Shown piece by piece: positions 47,357-59,404 of a stretch of 64,000 nucleotides of DNA; positions within the stretch are counted from its first letter, which is position 1, and every line of letters begins with the position of its first letter. The stretch spans positions 12,324,533 to 12,388,532 of the forward strand of contig ML677365.1 of the NCBI GenBank assembly GCA_007922305.1, read 5' to 3'. The DNA comes from Dermatemys mawii. Taxonomy: Eukaryota > Chordata > Testudines > Dermatemydidae. Position numbers and translations under genes: made by a program. The notes under the pieces are model-generated. The model worked only from the letters and a program-made list of their open reading frames with translations. It did no database searches and was not told the origin of the DNA.

Positions 47357-49199
47357 TTGCCATAAATCTGGTACAAAATATATCATGTAAGGTGTCAATG
47401 GAAAAGTTACAATCTATCAATTATGATTAACCTGTTTGTATGCATGTATCATCTTTGTAGTTAAATTTATGAATATTGACTATGCACCAGTAATTCAAAT
47501 GTGTTTGCTTCTGGGGTAATGTTCACAAAGTAATTTACATCTAGTCTGGCCAGCACATAACAAATGGACTATTCAAGTTGATGGCCCATTAAAGGACATT
47601 TAGCTTACACAATAGACCATAGAAGAAGCCTGCCCCTGCCCAATGGACATTTTAGCCAAAATATGCAGCTCCTATGACTCATCAAACCATGCAAGGGCAT
47701 GTGCCATGTTCAGGTGAGCCTGGATTCTACCTTGTGCCTGTAATATTCCACAAAGTAAGACTGAGAGAATTCCCTCCACGTAGGAGAAAGTATAAAAAGT
47801 CCTGAAAGCATCTCCATTTTGCCTCTTTCTTGATCTGATCTCTGGATTTACACTAAAAGGAGCATTCCAGTCAATGGACTGAGGACTATCCAGTCTTTTG
47901 GAAGTTATGAGAGACTTTACAAGCCAGAAGTTTATTCCATCAAAAGCCTGATCCAAGAACTTTGTAATGAATGTATGTACTTGTTTTCCTTGACCATCTT
48001 AACACTCTCCTCTTATATGTAAGCAGGGTCTGACTGAACTCCTCCCTTGACAAGTAGTTGGGGAGAGGGAGAGACTTCAGGAGCAAACTGTATTTACATG
48101 AACACACCTACTCTGGGTAGGTATCTAGCAGATAGGAGCTGTATAGCCCCAAGTGATTAACTTTGGCTCGCATTTGGTTACAAATCACTTTAGTACTGAA
48201 TGCAGGGGTAGTGAAATGTTTTCAATGTTATGTTTATTGTCTCGGGGGGGCAGAACTGTGCTTAACCTGCCCCAAATGAGGAGGTCACCCTCAGCTGAAA
48301 GGACCTAGTTAAGCCAAGGACTCAAATGCCAGACCTCTGTGAAAGCAGAGGAAGGTGGGAACAGGTGTCCTGGCTAAGAGATGTAGACTCCCCTAAGGGT
48401 CCCCAGTCTCATTTGACCTCTTCCTCCCCACTGTTCAAACATATAGCTAAATAGGCTTCATTAGGAGCCTTTTGTTATTTTAAGTGCTGAAATCACTTTT
48501 GGTCAGACCATGTTTCTGCCCAGGATACTGAGCGCTAAAAATGACTAAAAGCTTATAGTCACTAAGGGACTGACCTATAGAGGTCACAGCAGAAAGGCAG
48601 GTAGCAGCAGAAGGTGACTGGCAGGAGCGGCTGGCAAAAGTGGCAAGCAATCGGCCGGCAGGAACAGCCATCAAAAATGGTGAGCAGTTGTCCAGTAAGA
48701 ACAACCATTGCGAGGCAGTGAGGAATAGTGGCTGGTAGGGCAGCAAGGTGGCAAGGAACAGAGCTGGGGGAGTGGCCAGCCAGAAAAACTGCTCAGATGA
48801 TGGAGCAAGCCAGGAGCGCACTTCTGAACCCTGGGTCCTCACTGACCAAGGACAACCACTGTGAGTAAGGTATGGTGAGGGGGCACAGAAAATAAACTTT
48901 TGGTTGCAGAATCCAAGAACATGAGGCAGAAGACTCTGCTCCACACACTCTGGGGTGGGCATTTTCCCTAATTAATGTCAGGTGACTTCTCTCCTTTCAT
49001 TAAAAGTTTCTTTTCTACACTCAGACTCTGTGCTTGCAAGTGGGGAAGAATTACCTCCCAGAAGCACCCCGGGGTAGTGTAATTTTCCCAGGTTACAGGG
49101 TGGGGGCTTCAGAGGGTTTTGTGTTGTATTGTTGAAAAGAAACTCCTAGATACTGAACCTGGCACTCGTTGCTGCTGGCTCCACCATATAAATAAATCT
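47357..49199 (+). repeat. Unresolved interspersed segment, possibly ERV LTR-derived
   Basis: A TATA-like AAGTATAAAAAGTCC at about 47788 followed by a CT-rich region, and at the end phrases such as CTCCTAGATACTGAACCTGG that I associate with turtle LTRs, suggest LTR-derived DNA in plus orientation. The 14-bp word TTAGATATTAGATA flanks the segment (47343-47356 and 49200-49213). The minus-strand frame at 48480-48962 comes from a repetitive purine-rich stretch and has no domain. Confidence 0.35.
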
Positions 49200-49479
49200 T
49201 TAGATATTAGATACTAAAGGAGTGGCAACAGCGTGATTATTAGGTAAAATTTGAGTTATATATTGGCTTGGGTGTGTGGGATTAGAAGAACCTCTGTTTG
49301 ATTAAATTGGTATTAAATAACCACTCATCAAGTCTAGTGTCTGGGTGGTGAAACAAGGGCAGGGGTGCCAAAGGAGATTACAGTTTGGATTTCTTGTTCA
49401 CCAGTGTGGTGAGACAGAAGTTTACTTTTGTCATTGGCTTGGTATATTCTTATGGAAGAATAACCACCAGTTTGGGGTA

Positions 49480-49745
49480 GATCTGGCCTCATTTATTAGC
49501 AGTTTGTCCTGAATTTGGACAGAGGCCCAGTGAGTGACTTTAAAATTGCTGTGTAAATGTTTGGGCCCAGCTGGAACCCAAAATTTGGGACCGTGTGAGG
49601 GAAGAAGTTTCCAGAGCCTGGGCTCCAGCCTGAGCCCAAACATGTATGCTGGAAACTGCCCCGTAGCCCAAGCCCCATCATCCTGAGTCAGCTGACAAGG
49701 GACAGTGAGGGTTTCTTCACTGCAATATAGATATAACCTGTGAGG
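49480..49745. repeat. Fold-back dispersed repeat with GC-rich arm
   Basis: CCAGAGCCTGGGCTCCAGCC, GCCCAAGCCCCATCATCCTG and CACTGCAATATAGATATAAC match a turtle fold-back repeat that ends in a TGCAGTGTAGACATACC-like sequence. The inner part shows inverted pairing (GGGCCCAGCTGGAACCC and GGGCTCCAGCCTGAGCCC). Confidence 0.5.
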
Positions 49746-51957
49746 CCTGAAACAGCTCTCAATGAAAAGTGGTAGCAAACTCTTATTTATTTAAATGGGA
49801 GAGTTTGTTCTATGTCTACCCATTTGGACATATGTAAAATGTAACAAACTTTTTAGTCTGCAAGTGGTAGATTTAATTTCTAAGCACTAGAGGACAAAAG
49901 CTTCTATATTTGCAGTTGATTTTAGAATGTTTACAGTCACTTTCATGGAAAGTAAATTTAGTTTAGCCAGGATATTTTGTTGTTTATTTTTTTAAAATGA
50001 AATTTAATTCCTTTCAATAAATGTTTAAATCTGTTCAGGCATATTCATATTCTCTTATACATCCTCTCCTAAACACAGCTAGAATAAAATCAGCATTTTA
50101 AGAGACTACTTTAAGTTTAGTATTCACAAAGCAAGCTAGCAAAATATTAATGGCATGCATAATATTAGTGGCATGCATAGCATTAGTGGCATGCATAACT
50201 TTTAACATTCTTTCAACATTATGCTCAATATAATATGTGCACTAGGACTTGTGGATGAAAAACTTATGCTTACAATTTATTTTAAAGAACAAAAATAATA
50301 CTAATTCTTAACATCACAATATTATAGGGATTAAATAGTATCTAGTAAGTTGTTCGTTCTTAAAAATTTAGGATACATACATTTTCTTGATGATATTTGA
50401 TGATTAATGTTTTGAATTACCGTGAAAAAAATTCAAAATACGAGCTGTCATTCCATCAAAATCAAAAGGATAAAATGCGATAAAAAAGCTAAATTTTAAC
50501 CAGGTGGGTGTTCATAATACAATCAGAAATATCACAAAGCCGATATTACCAAATTTGTGCCACTTAAGTTGTAAAATTGTTGTCAAATACTTCTGGAAGA
50601 AAAACATTAGCATTGCATCAATTATCCACTTTCTTTTCTTTTTTAAAGTGCACATATAGAATATGGCAAAATTAAAGAAGGAAAAAGTGCATGCTCACAA
50701 GTTTCTTAAAAAAAGAATTTCATGCATAATATCTACAACACTTTAAAGTTTTATGGTTTTTAAGATGCATAATTATGAAATATACAAGGCCCATTCCTGC
50801 TCTCACTTAAATAAGAGCAACTCCTTTTGATTTCAGTGGGAATTGTATCTGTATAAGTGAGGGCAAAATCTAGCCTTTAGCATTAAGAATACTCATCAAA
50901 ATAGATAATGTTAAACAGAAAAAGGCTCTAACCACTTTGTCTTCCTGGAGTTCATATCCACGAAAGCAAGCAAGCAAGAAAGGACAGAAAAAGACAAAGA
51001 AGGAAAGACAGTTATTTCCATACTGAAACCAAGCACTAGTATTTGTTAGTAAAAATAAACAAATTTCAAGGAAATTTTTTCACATCCAGCTTTTTGTTTC
51101 TTCTAATTATGAAAAGTATATGGTGAAAGGGATGTTATTTTATTGGTTTTCTTCAAGTTGTTTATGAATTAAATTTTCAAAGAAAGTCAAAGTATGAATA
51201 CATGCACAAATAAAATTATTTTAATAAAAACAATTTCACAGTCAAATCCCACCTGCCTTATTAAAACAAATAGTCAGTGGAGCTCATGTGAATAAAGAAT
51301 GTAGGATTTGGCCCAGGTGTGACAGGTCCTATTCCTGCAAAAGATCAGCATGGATGGAACCCATCGTACTTGTACAGAAACCCACTGGCTTGATGTCAAT
51401 GAGATTCTGGGTGGGCAAATCTCTTTGAAGGATTATAGACTAATTCAATTGGAAATAAGAGACCGATAGTGACATAACTGCATACCGATCACTCAATAGC
51501 CCATACAAAATGTCAGAGTTTGAATCATAGATATAAATTAAGACAAATTTGTCCCAACTGTTTATAATCTGTTATGTAGGATATATGTTATTCCATATGT
51601 CTTTTGCTTTTTTTCTTAGCATGCTTATGAAAATATATGGTTGTATTAATATTGCCATACTATTTTTCTTGGCAAGAAGGTTGTCTTTTTTGCTGCCTAA
51701 AAATGTAACAGGAAGCACATTTTGGAAAACAAAAAATATTCAAAATTATTTCAGTCAAAATTCCCCCAGTCAATCAATTTGGTATGAATGGAGAACAAAG
51801 CTTTATAAATGAAAAGATTTTTGATAATTTACACTTACTTACAGTTACTTACACTTGCCAATACACTGACCAAACTTAGGTATCCTAATTAGGCACTTAA
51901 TTGCACACTTAAGTAGGTGAGCACTTTCCATTTGTTTTACTGCTCTCAGTCAGGTAT
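49746..51957. other. Intronic sequence, AT-rich, no gene seen
   Basis: Apart from an 18-bp tandem repeat at 50143 and an old dispersed fragment at 50790-50880 (CCCATTCCTGCTCTCACTTA), nothing is recognised. The frame 51549-51812 is hydrophobic without motif. Confidence 0.5.
50143..50196. repeat. Three tandem copies of an 18-bp unit
   Basis: AATATTAATGGCATGCAT, AATATTAGTGGCATGCAT and AGCATTAGTGGCATGCAT follow each other without gap. Each holds the palindrome ATGCAT within GGCATGCAT. Confidence 0.9.
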
Positions 51958-51965
51958 CTGTATAT

Positions 51966-52545
51966 GAGGCGTGGGCAAACTCTTTGGCCTGAGGGCCACA
52001 TTGGGGTTGCAAAATTGTATGGAGGGCCAGATAGGGAAGGCTGTGGCTCCCTAAATACCCTGGCCCTGCCCCCTATCCAACCCCCACCCACTTCCTGCCC
52101 CCTGACTGCCCCCTCCAGAGGTCCACCCACCCCTAACCACCCCCCAGGACCCCACCTCCTAAGCCCCCCTGCTCCTTGTCCCCTGACCGCCCCCTCCCAA
52201 GACTCCCCACCCTAACTGCCACCCAGGATCCCACCTCCTACTCAAGCCCTCCCTGCTCCCTGTCCCCTGACTGGCCCCTCGGACTCCCTGCCCTCTTTTC
52301 CAACCTTCCAGCTCCAGCCCCTTTACCATGCTGCTCAGGGGGCAGAAGCTCAGGCCCCACTGAAGCCAGCCATGCTGCCGCAGCGCTGTCCAGGAGCAGT
52401 GGACCAGAGCACCAGCAGTGTAGCGCGCTGAGGCTGTGGGGGACAGGGGATGGCAGGGAGGGGCCAGGGGCCGGGAGCTCAGGGGCAGAACAGGATGGTC
52501 CCGTGGGCCAGATGTGGCCTGCGGGCCATAGTTTGCTCATCCGTG
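51966..52545 (+). mobile_element. hAT element with C-rich minisatellite, 8-bp target duplication
   Basis: The left end GAGGCGTGGGCAAACTCTTT and reversed right end CACGGATGAGCAAACTATGG match the CAGGGGTGGGCAAAC terminal type of a turtle hAT family. CTGTATAT (51958-51965) and CTGTATAC (52546-52553) are the 8-bp target duplication with one change. Between about 52060 and 52310 lies the C-rich tandem array seen as G-rich in the copy at 1.2-2.2 kb. The frames across it reflect composition only. Confidence 0.8.
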
Positions 52546-52553
52546 CTGTATAC

Positions 52554-53521
52554 AAACAGTTCTGTGCTTTTACACACTAGCTATTGAAAATGTCAATGTA
52601 CGGTGTGTTAAATTTTAAGCATTTTGAAAGATGTTACCATTTCTAGTGGTATTCCCCATTATATAGGTACGGAGTATCACTGAAAATCAAAAAGTCCTTT
52701 AAATCACAGAATATTTGAAGTGTGACAACTGTACATGCAATTATCTTTAACTGAACTGCACCAGGCCATCTTTTCCCCTTGACCTGGATTCATAGCAAGG
52801 CTCCATGGCCACAGGTGCAAGAATGGAGAGATTTAGATTGAAAATGGAGAAGCCATGTGGATCTCCTATGCCCCTGACTCTCCACCTTATAGTAGCATGA
52901 GCAATGCCAGGAGCTTTTAACAAAGATTCAGGGTGGGTAGGAGAGGCCATGCATACCTTTGGACACATGAAACCTTGAACTGCCCAGTTGTTTTGCCTCT
53001 TTCTCTGTGACTGCCTCTCAGCCACAAGTGAGATGTTCTGGGTAGACAAGTGACAGTGAAGGAGAACAATAGTGTGGGAATAGATCAAATCCCCAAAATG
53101 GTTGGAAATAGACAGGAGTTAGGGAAGTGGGTTTAATTTTAAAATAATAGAAACCTGACCAGACTAAACAATTTCCTAAAAGGTTAATTTTAAAAATACA
53201 GAACGTAAGAAAGGTTAAAGATAAAATACGTACAGAAACAGAAAAAAAGGAAGGGCAAAAGGTAATATACAAAAATGTAAAATAAATATTGTTTTAAAAA
53301 AGAAGACTTTATTGATTTTAAAACTTAAAATAAAATAAAGATGGGGCTAGGCAATAAAAAATAATTAACAGACAAGATTTAAAATTAAGTAAAATTAATA
53401 AAGATGCAAGAGGTTAAGAAACAAGATGCTTGAAGTCATGTTTACTCACATATACCTGCTTATTTTCCATCTACTACTGTCTGTTCTATCTGTTCAGACT
53501 GTTAACACTTTGAAGTAGAAC
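52554..53521. other. Intronic sequence, no gene seen
   Basis: The minus-strand frames at 52747-53088 and 53018-53272 carry no known motif. AT-rich from 53150. Confidence 0.5.
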
Positions 53522-53535
53522 TGTTTGTTCCTAGT

Positions 53536-54870
53536 GACAAAGAGTCCTGTGGCACCTTAAAGACTAACTGAAATTTTTTCAGAGCATGAGCTTTCGTGGG
53601 CTAATACCCACTTCGTCGGATGCATGCAGTGGAGGTATCCAGGGGCAGTTATAAATAGGTAGGCAAGAACCAGGTGGGACATAACAAGGTTAGTCCAATC
53701 AGGCTGAACCAGCTTGTTATCTCTAATCAGGGAGGGTGAGGTGTTCCTCTAGCAGCTGAACTGGAGGTGTGAATAGTGAGAGAAGAGAAGCTGCTTTTGT
53801 AGCTAGCTAGCCATTCAAAATCTCTATTCAGTCCCAAATTGATTGTGTCAAATTTGCAAATGAATTGCAGTTCTGCAGTCTCTCTTTGCAGTCTGGACTT
53901 GAAGTTTTTTTGCTGCAAAATGCTGACCTTTAAATCTTCTATGGTGTGTCCGGTGAGGTTGAAGTGCTCTCCTACAGGTTTTTGAATATTGCCATTCCTG
54001 ATATCTGATTTGTGTCCATTTATCCTTTTTCGTAGGGACTGTCCAGTTTGGCCGATGTACATAGCAGAGGGACATTGCTGGCACATAATGGCGTATATTA
54101 CATTGGTAGATGTGCAGGTGAATGAACAAGTGATGGTGTGGCTGATCTGGTTTGGTCCTGTGATGGTGTTGCTGGTGTAGATGTGTGGGCAGAGTTGGCA
54201 TCGAGGTTTATTGCATGGATTGGTTCCTGAGTTAGAGTTATTATGGCGCGGTGTGCTGTTGCTGGTGAGAATATGCTTGAGGTTGGCAGGTTGTCTGTAG
54301 GCCAGGACTGGCCTGCCTCCCAAGGCCTGTGAAAGTGAGGGATTGTTGTCCAGGATGGGTTGTAGATCACTGATGATGCGTTGGAGAGGCTTTAACTGAG
54401 GACTGTAGGTGATGGCCAGTGGTGTTCTGTTGTTTTCTTTCTTGGGCTTGTCTTGCAGCAGCAGGCTTCTGGGTACACGTCTGGCTCTGTTGATCTGTGT
54501 CCTTATTTCCTTGTACGGGTATTGTAGTTTTGAGAAAGCTTGGTGGAGATCTTGTAGGTGTTGGTCTCTGTCTGAGGGGTTGGAGCAAATACGATTGTGC
54601 CTCAGTGCTTGGCTGTAGACAATGGATCGTGTGGTGTGCCCAGGGTGGAAGCTGGTGGCATGAAGGTAAGCATAGCTGTCAGTAGATTTTCGGTATAGGG
54701 TGGTGTTGATGTGGCCGTCATTAATTTGCACCGTGGTGTCCAGGAAGTGGACCTCCTGTGTAGAGTGGTCCAGGCTGAGGCGGATGGTGGGGTGGAAGCT
54801 GTTGAAATCATGGTGGAATTCTTCCAGAGTTTCTTTCCCATGGGTCCAGATGATGAAGATGTCATCAATG
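53536..54870 (-). mobile_element. Penelope-like element, 5'-truncated, with 14-bp target duplication
   Basis: The 1335-bp insertion lies between TGTTTGTTCCTAGT (53522-53535) and TGTTTGTTTCTAGT (54871-54884), a 14-bp target duplication with one change. In element orientation it begins inside the RT catalytic motif (I-D-D-I-F) and runs through the rest of RT, a linker and a GIY-YIG endonuclease, then a 190-bp 3' untranslated end. The 3' terminal wording (GGCACCTTAAAGACTAACTG on the plus strand) is a known turtle Penelope-like end. The preserved frame points to a fairly recent insertion. Confidence 0.85.
53727..54869 (-). CDS. Penelope-like RT (partial) and GIY-YIG endonuclease, open frame
   Basis: An uninterrupted frame of 380 codons from the truncation point to the stop. 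No ATG is expected, because the true N-terminus is missing; a GTG at 54731 is not a real start. Order: I-D-D-I-F-I-I-W (end of RT motif C), EVHFLDTTVQINDG and LYRKSTDSYAYLHATSFHP (RT thumb), LGGRPVLAYRQPANLKHIL, a Cys-rich patch CNKPRCQLCP, then the GIY-YIG nuclease: NVIYAIMCQQCPSAMYIGQT, LRKRINGHKSD with its Arg and His, and GEHFN with the catalytic Glu. In Penelope-like elements the nuclease nicks the target and RT copies from it. Here the RT palm is cut off, so the product could not retrotranspose. It belongs to the transposon and is probably not a host gene. Confidence 0.85.
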   Translation of the reverse strand: MDDIFIIWTHGKETLEEFHHDFNSFHPTIRLSLDHSTQEVHFLDTTVQINDGHINTTLYRKSTDSYAYLHATSFHPGHTTRSIVYSQALRHNRICSNPSDRDQHLQDLHQAFSKLQYPYKEIRTQINRARRVPRSLLLQDKPKKENNRTPLAITYSPQLKPLQRIISDLQPILDNNPSLSQALGGRPVLAYRQPANLKHILTSNSTPRHNNSNSGTNPCNKPRCQLCPHIYTSNTITGPNQISHTITCSFTCTSTNVIYAIMCQQCPSAMYIGQTGQSLRKRINGHKSDIRNGNIQKPVGEHFNLTGHTIEDLKVSILQQKNFKSRLQRETAELQFICKFDTINLGLNRDFEWLASYKSSFSSLTIHTSSSAARGTPHPP

Positions 54871-54884
54871 TGTTTGTTTCTAGT

Positions 54885-55980
54885 AAATTATTATTGCTAC
54901 TTAAAAATAAAGAACTTTTAATATCTGGTTTTGTACATTTCTCTTTCCATATTTGCAGCTACAAAACTCTTCTCTCTTACAGTATATGAACTCTATTCCT
55001 GAGATTCAGGAGAATGTGCTGCTATTATAATGATAATATTTCTAGGAACTGACTGGAAATTATGCTGTTTAACAGTTTTGCAAGTATTTTCTCTTTAAGA
55101 GAATGAAGGGCCACACTGCTTATGATTCGCACATACAATTTAGTGATCTAGCCTGGCATCATGCCCTTATTTTTTAAAAAACTATGCCCTTTAGACTATC
55201 AGGTTTCTTTAAATCGTTCTCTGAGTCTGATCTCCTACACCCATTTATGAACTCTGCTTTTATGACCAATTTGGATTATTTTCCCTCTTACCTGAGTTTA
55301 TTTCAAAAGTTACAGCCAACATAAATTATATCCAGTGGCCTAAATAAGTTTATGCCAATCTTGGATACCCATTTTAAAAACATTGGTTATTAATGTACTT
55401 TTAGTTTATTTTCTAGTCTAACTGTGAAATATTGTAATAGTCTTCTTTATATACCAACATAACTACACAAATAGAAGACTGTTGCATTTCACAGCTTTGG
55501 CTGTTTTGTTGATCTGTGTTTCACACTTAATAGACACAAAAAAAAAAAAAAAATTTACCTTCAAGAAGAATGAATCAAAATACACGAGGAGGAGAAAAGT
55601 CACTCCAGTTCAGCAAACATAGCATTATTGTATATAGACCAAACCAGAAACAGAAAGAATTCGTAACAGGCATGACTTTAATTCTTTTAAAAAATGCACA
55701 ATCAATTGTTCATGATTAACCTGACTGACACAGAAAGATAACATATTAAATAGTGTAATCTTTGTTTAAAGAATATTGTTCTTGAGGTCACATTAGTGGT
55801 AGAAGTGACCTGCCAGGTAGTCTCATTCTGTTTTTGTAGCTTCCAGCATGAAACTTCCTCAGCTCAAAAATGTTGACCCTCTTAATGACAGTGGTAAGTC
55901 TACAAAAGGTGCACACCAACAATTGCATGTATTTTGGTGACCAGATCATTCCACCAGATCCTGAACTGTGCTCGAATCAA
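54885..55980. other. Intronic sequence, no gene seen
   Basis: AT-rich, with an A run of about 17 at 55537-55553. Nothing recognised. Confidence 0.5.
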
Positions 55981-55985
55981 GAAGT

Positions 55986-56839
55986 TGTCACATCCCAATA
56001 GCCCCCTCCCTCAAGTCCCCTGGGGAAGTAGATCAGTATTGTATGTTGCAAACGCTGTTTCAGGCATTGCAAAGTGTTCTGGGAAGTGTTAAAGGTACAA
56101 AACTGGAATAAAAGACTCCTTTGCAGGTCTCAGGAGGCCAAGGGGGGAAAGGAACAGGTTAATTTGAAAAGTCAGCTTGGCCTAGAGATAAAGAAAAAGC
56201 TGCTCTGCATTCAAGGTAAAGAATCGACACAGACCATACCAAGCACCAAAAAAACCTGCTTTCAGCCCCAGCTGGCTGTGGAAAAATATAGACAGAAGCA
56301 AAACAAAGGCAAAACAAGTTGCAGGACTGAGTTTACATTTGCGAAGGTTGGCCTCCCAGTGAGACTCAACAGTCTACCTTTGTGACCCTGGAGCCAATGT
56401 GTTTTGGGTAAGCTGAAGAAGCCACAGGCAGCTGGCCTGGCCTGGACTACCAAGCAAAGGTCTCTGAAAGGGATGCCCCGAGACAACCCAGGGCATAAAA
56501 AACCTCCGAAGCAATCTGGAGATTTGCAGCAGAACCCTACGACGACTGGTGCAGTGGACAGAACTCCCGTTCATCTCCCCTCCGCCTTCTGATGGTATGC
56601 CTCAAGCCTGGCCAGCCTGAGTGGCATGGGTATAAATATGAAAGTGGGTTAGAGCTTGGGCATTAATGCTTTTATCTTCCTTTGAGTGACGTGGAAGCAG
56701 TTCCTCTACCCATCGATGCTTTTTATTATTCTATTAATAAAGCTTTAAAATTCAGTCATATGGTGCAGTCCCTTCATCTCCGCCCCTACGATTCTGCGGT
56801 CTTAGCCTGATCAGCTGAGGCCCGGGCAGATTGGTAACA
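55986..56839 (+). mobile_element. Solo LTR of a second ERV family, 854 bp
   Basis: Begins TGTCACATCCCAATAGCC and ends GCAGATTGGTAACA. The flanks GAAGT (55981-55985) and GAAAT (56840-56844) fit a 5-bp target duplication with one change. Inside are TATA-like GCATAAAAAACC near 56492 and GGTATAAATATG near 56630, and an AATAAA signal at 56736-56741. The plus-strand frames at 56074-56385 and 56404-56592 are chance. No internal retroviral sequence adjoins it. Confidence 0.75.
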
Positions 56840-56844
56840 GAAAT

Positions 56845-58639
56845 CTGTCACAAGGTCACAACAATGGCTAACTCTTATTTTAAATAGAGGAAGCTGGACG
56901 TAATGCATAGCAAAATAGCAAGGGATATAAGCAAATAAACTCCAGCCTCCCCACAACCCCTCCCCGCCACATCACCTGACAAACATCTCTCCAAACTGAG
57001 AATGCGGTGGGTTAGTGAGAATCCTGTGTGAAGTATAGGATTCAGAGGAAGGAGATTAAATAAAAACATTAAAAAATAAACAGAATATATTTGGGGGGAA
57101 AACATCCCTTCCTGACCCATACAGTAGGTTTGCTGAAACTTTGAAGTACACTATCTCTGCAGTAGTCTTATTCTTTCATAATAAATAGCTTGAATAAAGT
57201 CCCAAAGTAACAACAAACACAGCAATAGGCACTGTACAAAAATAAAAATATTTTTGTATTACACATATAACAGTACACACACATATGTATATTTGTATCT
57301 ATATACAAGATAAATACGTATATTATATGTAATACAAATATATTTTTCCTCTCTCTAAAAAAGAAGGGGTAGAAAAAAAAACCCACTGATCCTAAAGGTC
57401 CTGCTTCTTTGAGTCAGCACTTAATTTGTCAGTTGCACAAGGCTATGCACCTGTTGGCATGGTCTCTTTCAATGTGCAGTTCACTGTGCAGAGTATCAGT
57501 CAATATACATTTCACTATGTAGCCCAATCTCATTAAATGTGCAATTTACACATCTACAGTCACTACTCAGTTATCTGAACATACATGAAGAGTTGAGCCT
57601 CATGTTAGAAGATCATTGTTAAAAATGCTCTGCATATTTGAAAAGTGTAATTTACAAAGATTCATAACTTTGACAAATCAAATCCATTGATATCAGAACA
57701 CTCAAAGGCACTTCTAAGTGAGTGAGTGCTCTCTGTCAAATTATCTTCCACCACTGAGACTGCAAAAGGGTTTAAATAAAAATTTTAGAAACTTAACACA
57801 GCACTGTTATAAGAAAAAAACACACGTGTTTTATCCCAAGCATTTTATCCCATCAAAAGTAAAAAAAAAGATTAAAATAAAATAAAAATTGCATGGCCTG
57901 ATTTTCCTCTCACACCAATGTTAGTCAGGAGTAACTCCATTTAAAAGAATGAAGTTTATGGGAGTGTAAGTGATATCAAAATCATGTCCAATATATCCAA
58001 GTGATCTGATCATTGTCAATATCACAAACTGTAAAATGTCTCAAGCAATCATGCGAGATGTCCAGAAAAACTGACTGTTTAACAAAGGTAGTCTCATGAT
58101 AAGATGCAGAAAATTTATACTCAGTTGGCCAGATTTTCTTTTTCACAAAGTTTGCACTTGGCAAAGCAGAGTGGGAGGCTGTCAGGGAACCAGTTACAGT
58201 ATTCTCATCTTTTATAGGGTCTTTGGCTAAAACACAGTTTACAGCAGCCTTGAAACAGCTCTAACCTGAGGCAGCAGGCAATTGTCCTCACAGGACTTTT
58301 CACCAACTGAGGGCAACCAGAATACAACACACTCCAGCCACTCCTCTTCCCCACCCCCAACTAAGACCAGACACTGAAGCCAGTGAGAAGGATGGTAGAA
58401 GATCCATCTCTAGTTCTTGTGGAGACTCCAACATCAATGAAATCCACAGTTAGGAGGATGTGGCCAGCCTGAGCACACTTTGGTACACCCAGTCAGTACA
58501 AAGAATTTCACTCACTATCGCTGTGGGTGTTTTGAGATGTCTCTTAAAACAGGAAGTTATCTAAAAAGTGTTGCTTCTTTTACATTTATCCAAATGTCTC
58601 TGAAAATTAAAATCTTGCTCTGGCCCTGTTATGCTCTAA
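56845..58639. other. Intronic sequence, no gene seen
   Basis: AT-rich; AC/AT-rich tract near 57260-57345. An old dispersed fragment at about 57895-57970 (TCACACCAATGTTAGTCAGG). No gene. Confidence 0.45.
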
Positions 58640-58735
58640 AAATCATTGTGGGGAAGTTCTGTGGCCTTTGTTATACAGGAGAGCTGACTAGATGATCACG
58701 GTGGTCCCTTCTGGAGTTGGAATCTGTGAATCTGC
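58640..58735 (+). repeat. LINE 3'-tail fragment
   Basis: GAGCTGACTAGATGATCACG, GTGGTCCCTTCTGG and TTGGAATCTGTGAATCTG match the tail of a CR1/L3-like LINE common in reptiles. Confidence 0.6.
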
Positions 58736-58989
58736 CTTTAAAAATATTTTTATTGTTACTAAGTATTTGCATTGTTGTTGTGTCCAAAAGGCCACAATTA
58801 GAATAGGAGTGTCTTTGTACATGGTGTTGTTTTCACACATAGGAAGATAATCCCTTCCCTGAAGAGTTTACAATCTACATTAAGACAACTAGGGAGCATG
58901 ACAGTGACTAGGTAAATGAAGGCAACAGTTATAAAATTACACAAAGACTAACAATATGCATAACTTAATGATTTCAAGTCATATTATTA

Positions 58990-59345
58990 TGTACTCAGAG
59001 TGTCTCAGCTAAATACAAGATCAAACATAATTTATCATAAGTAGTTAGCACATATTCTAAGGGACCAGTTGAGCTGATGTGGCCCTTTAACACCCCTGTA
59101 GTCACAGGACAAAATGGGGGTGTTATACCAATTGTTATAATAAGCCATAAATCCAGTTTCTTTATTAAAACCATGATTTTTTAGTATCTAGCAAAGTTGT
59201 GAATTTAAGCTCCGAGGCTCCTCTTTTGAAGATGTTGTGAAGGTTTCCTTTGAGGATGAGGACTAAGAGGTCAGATATTGAGGGTTGTTTTTGTGAAAAG
59301 TGTTCATCCACTAGTGATATGGTACTTTTGGTTTATATCATTTTC
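58990..59345 (-). mobile_element. 3' part of a second Penelope-like family, minus orientation
   Basis: Reversed, the segment reads from a GAACACTTTTCACAAAA-type endonuclease end through ATCTGACCTCTTAGTCCTCA, TTAAATTCACAACTTTGCTA and the tail GGGCCACATCAGCTCAAC to TTAGAATATGTGCTAACTAC, which I recognise as the end of a turtle Penelope-like family different from that at 53.5 kb. Confidence 0.65.
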
Positions 59346-59404
59346 CTTTGACAACTAAGGGTATATGGTTGGAGCAGGTTTTGCATCAGTATAGAAATAA
59401 ACCC

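Noticed and set aside
48480..48962. 160-codon minus-strand frame
   Set aside because: It comes from a locally repetitive GGCAGCAAG-like stretch within presumed LTR-derived DNA, with no domain recognised.
51549..51812. Hydrophobic 87-codon frame that might be a small membrane protein
   Set aside because: The AT-rich codon content explains the hydrophobicity; there is no splice or promoter support.
54602..54868. 88-codon minus-strand frame overlapping the Penelope RT
   Set aside because: It is in a different frame from the one containing I-D-D-I-F and FLDTTVQINDG, so it is a shadow.
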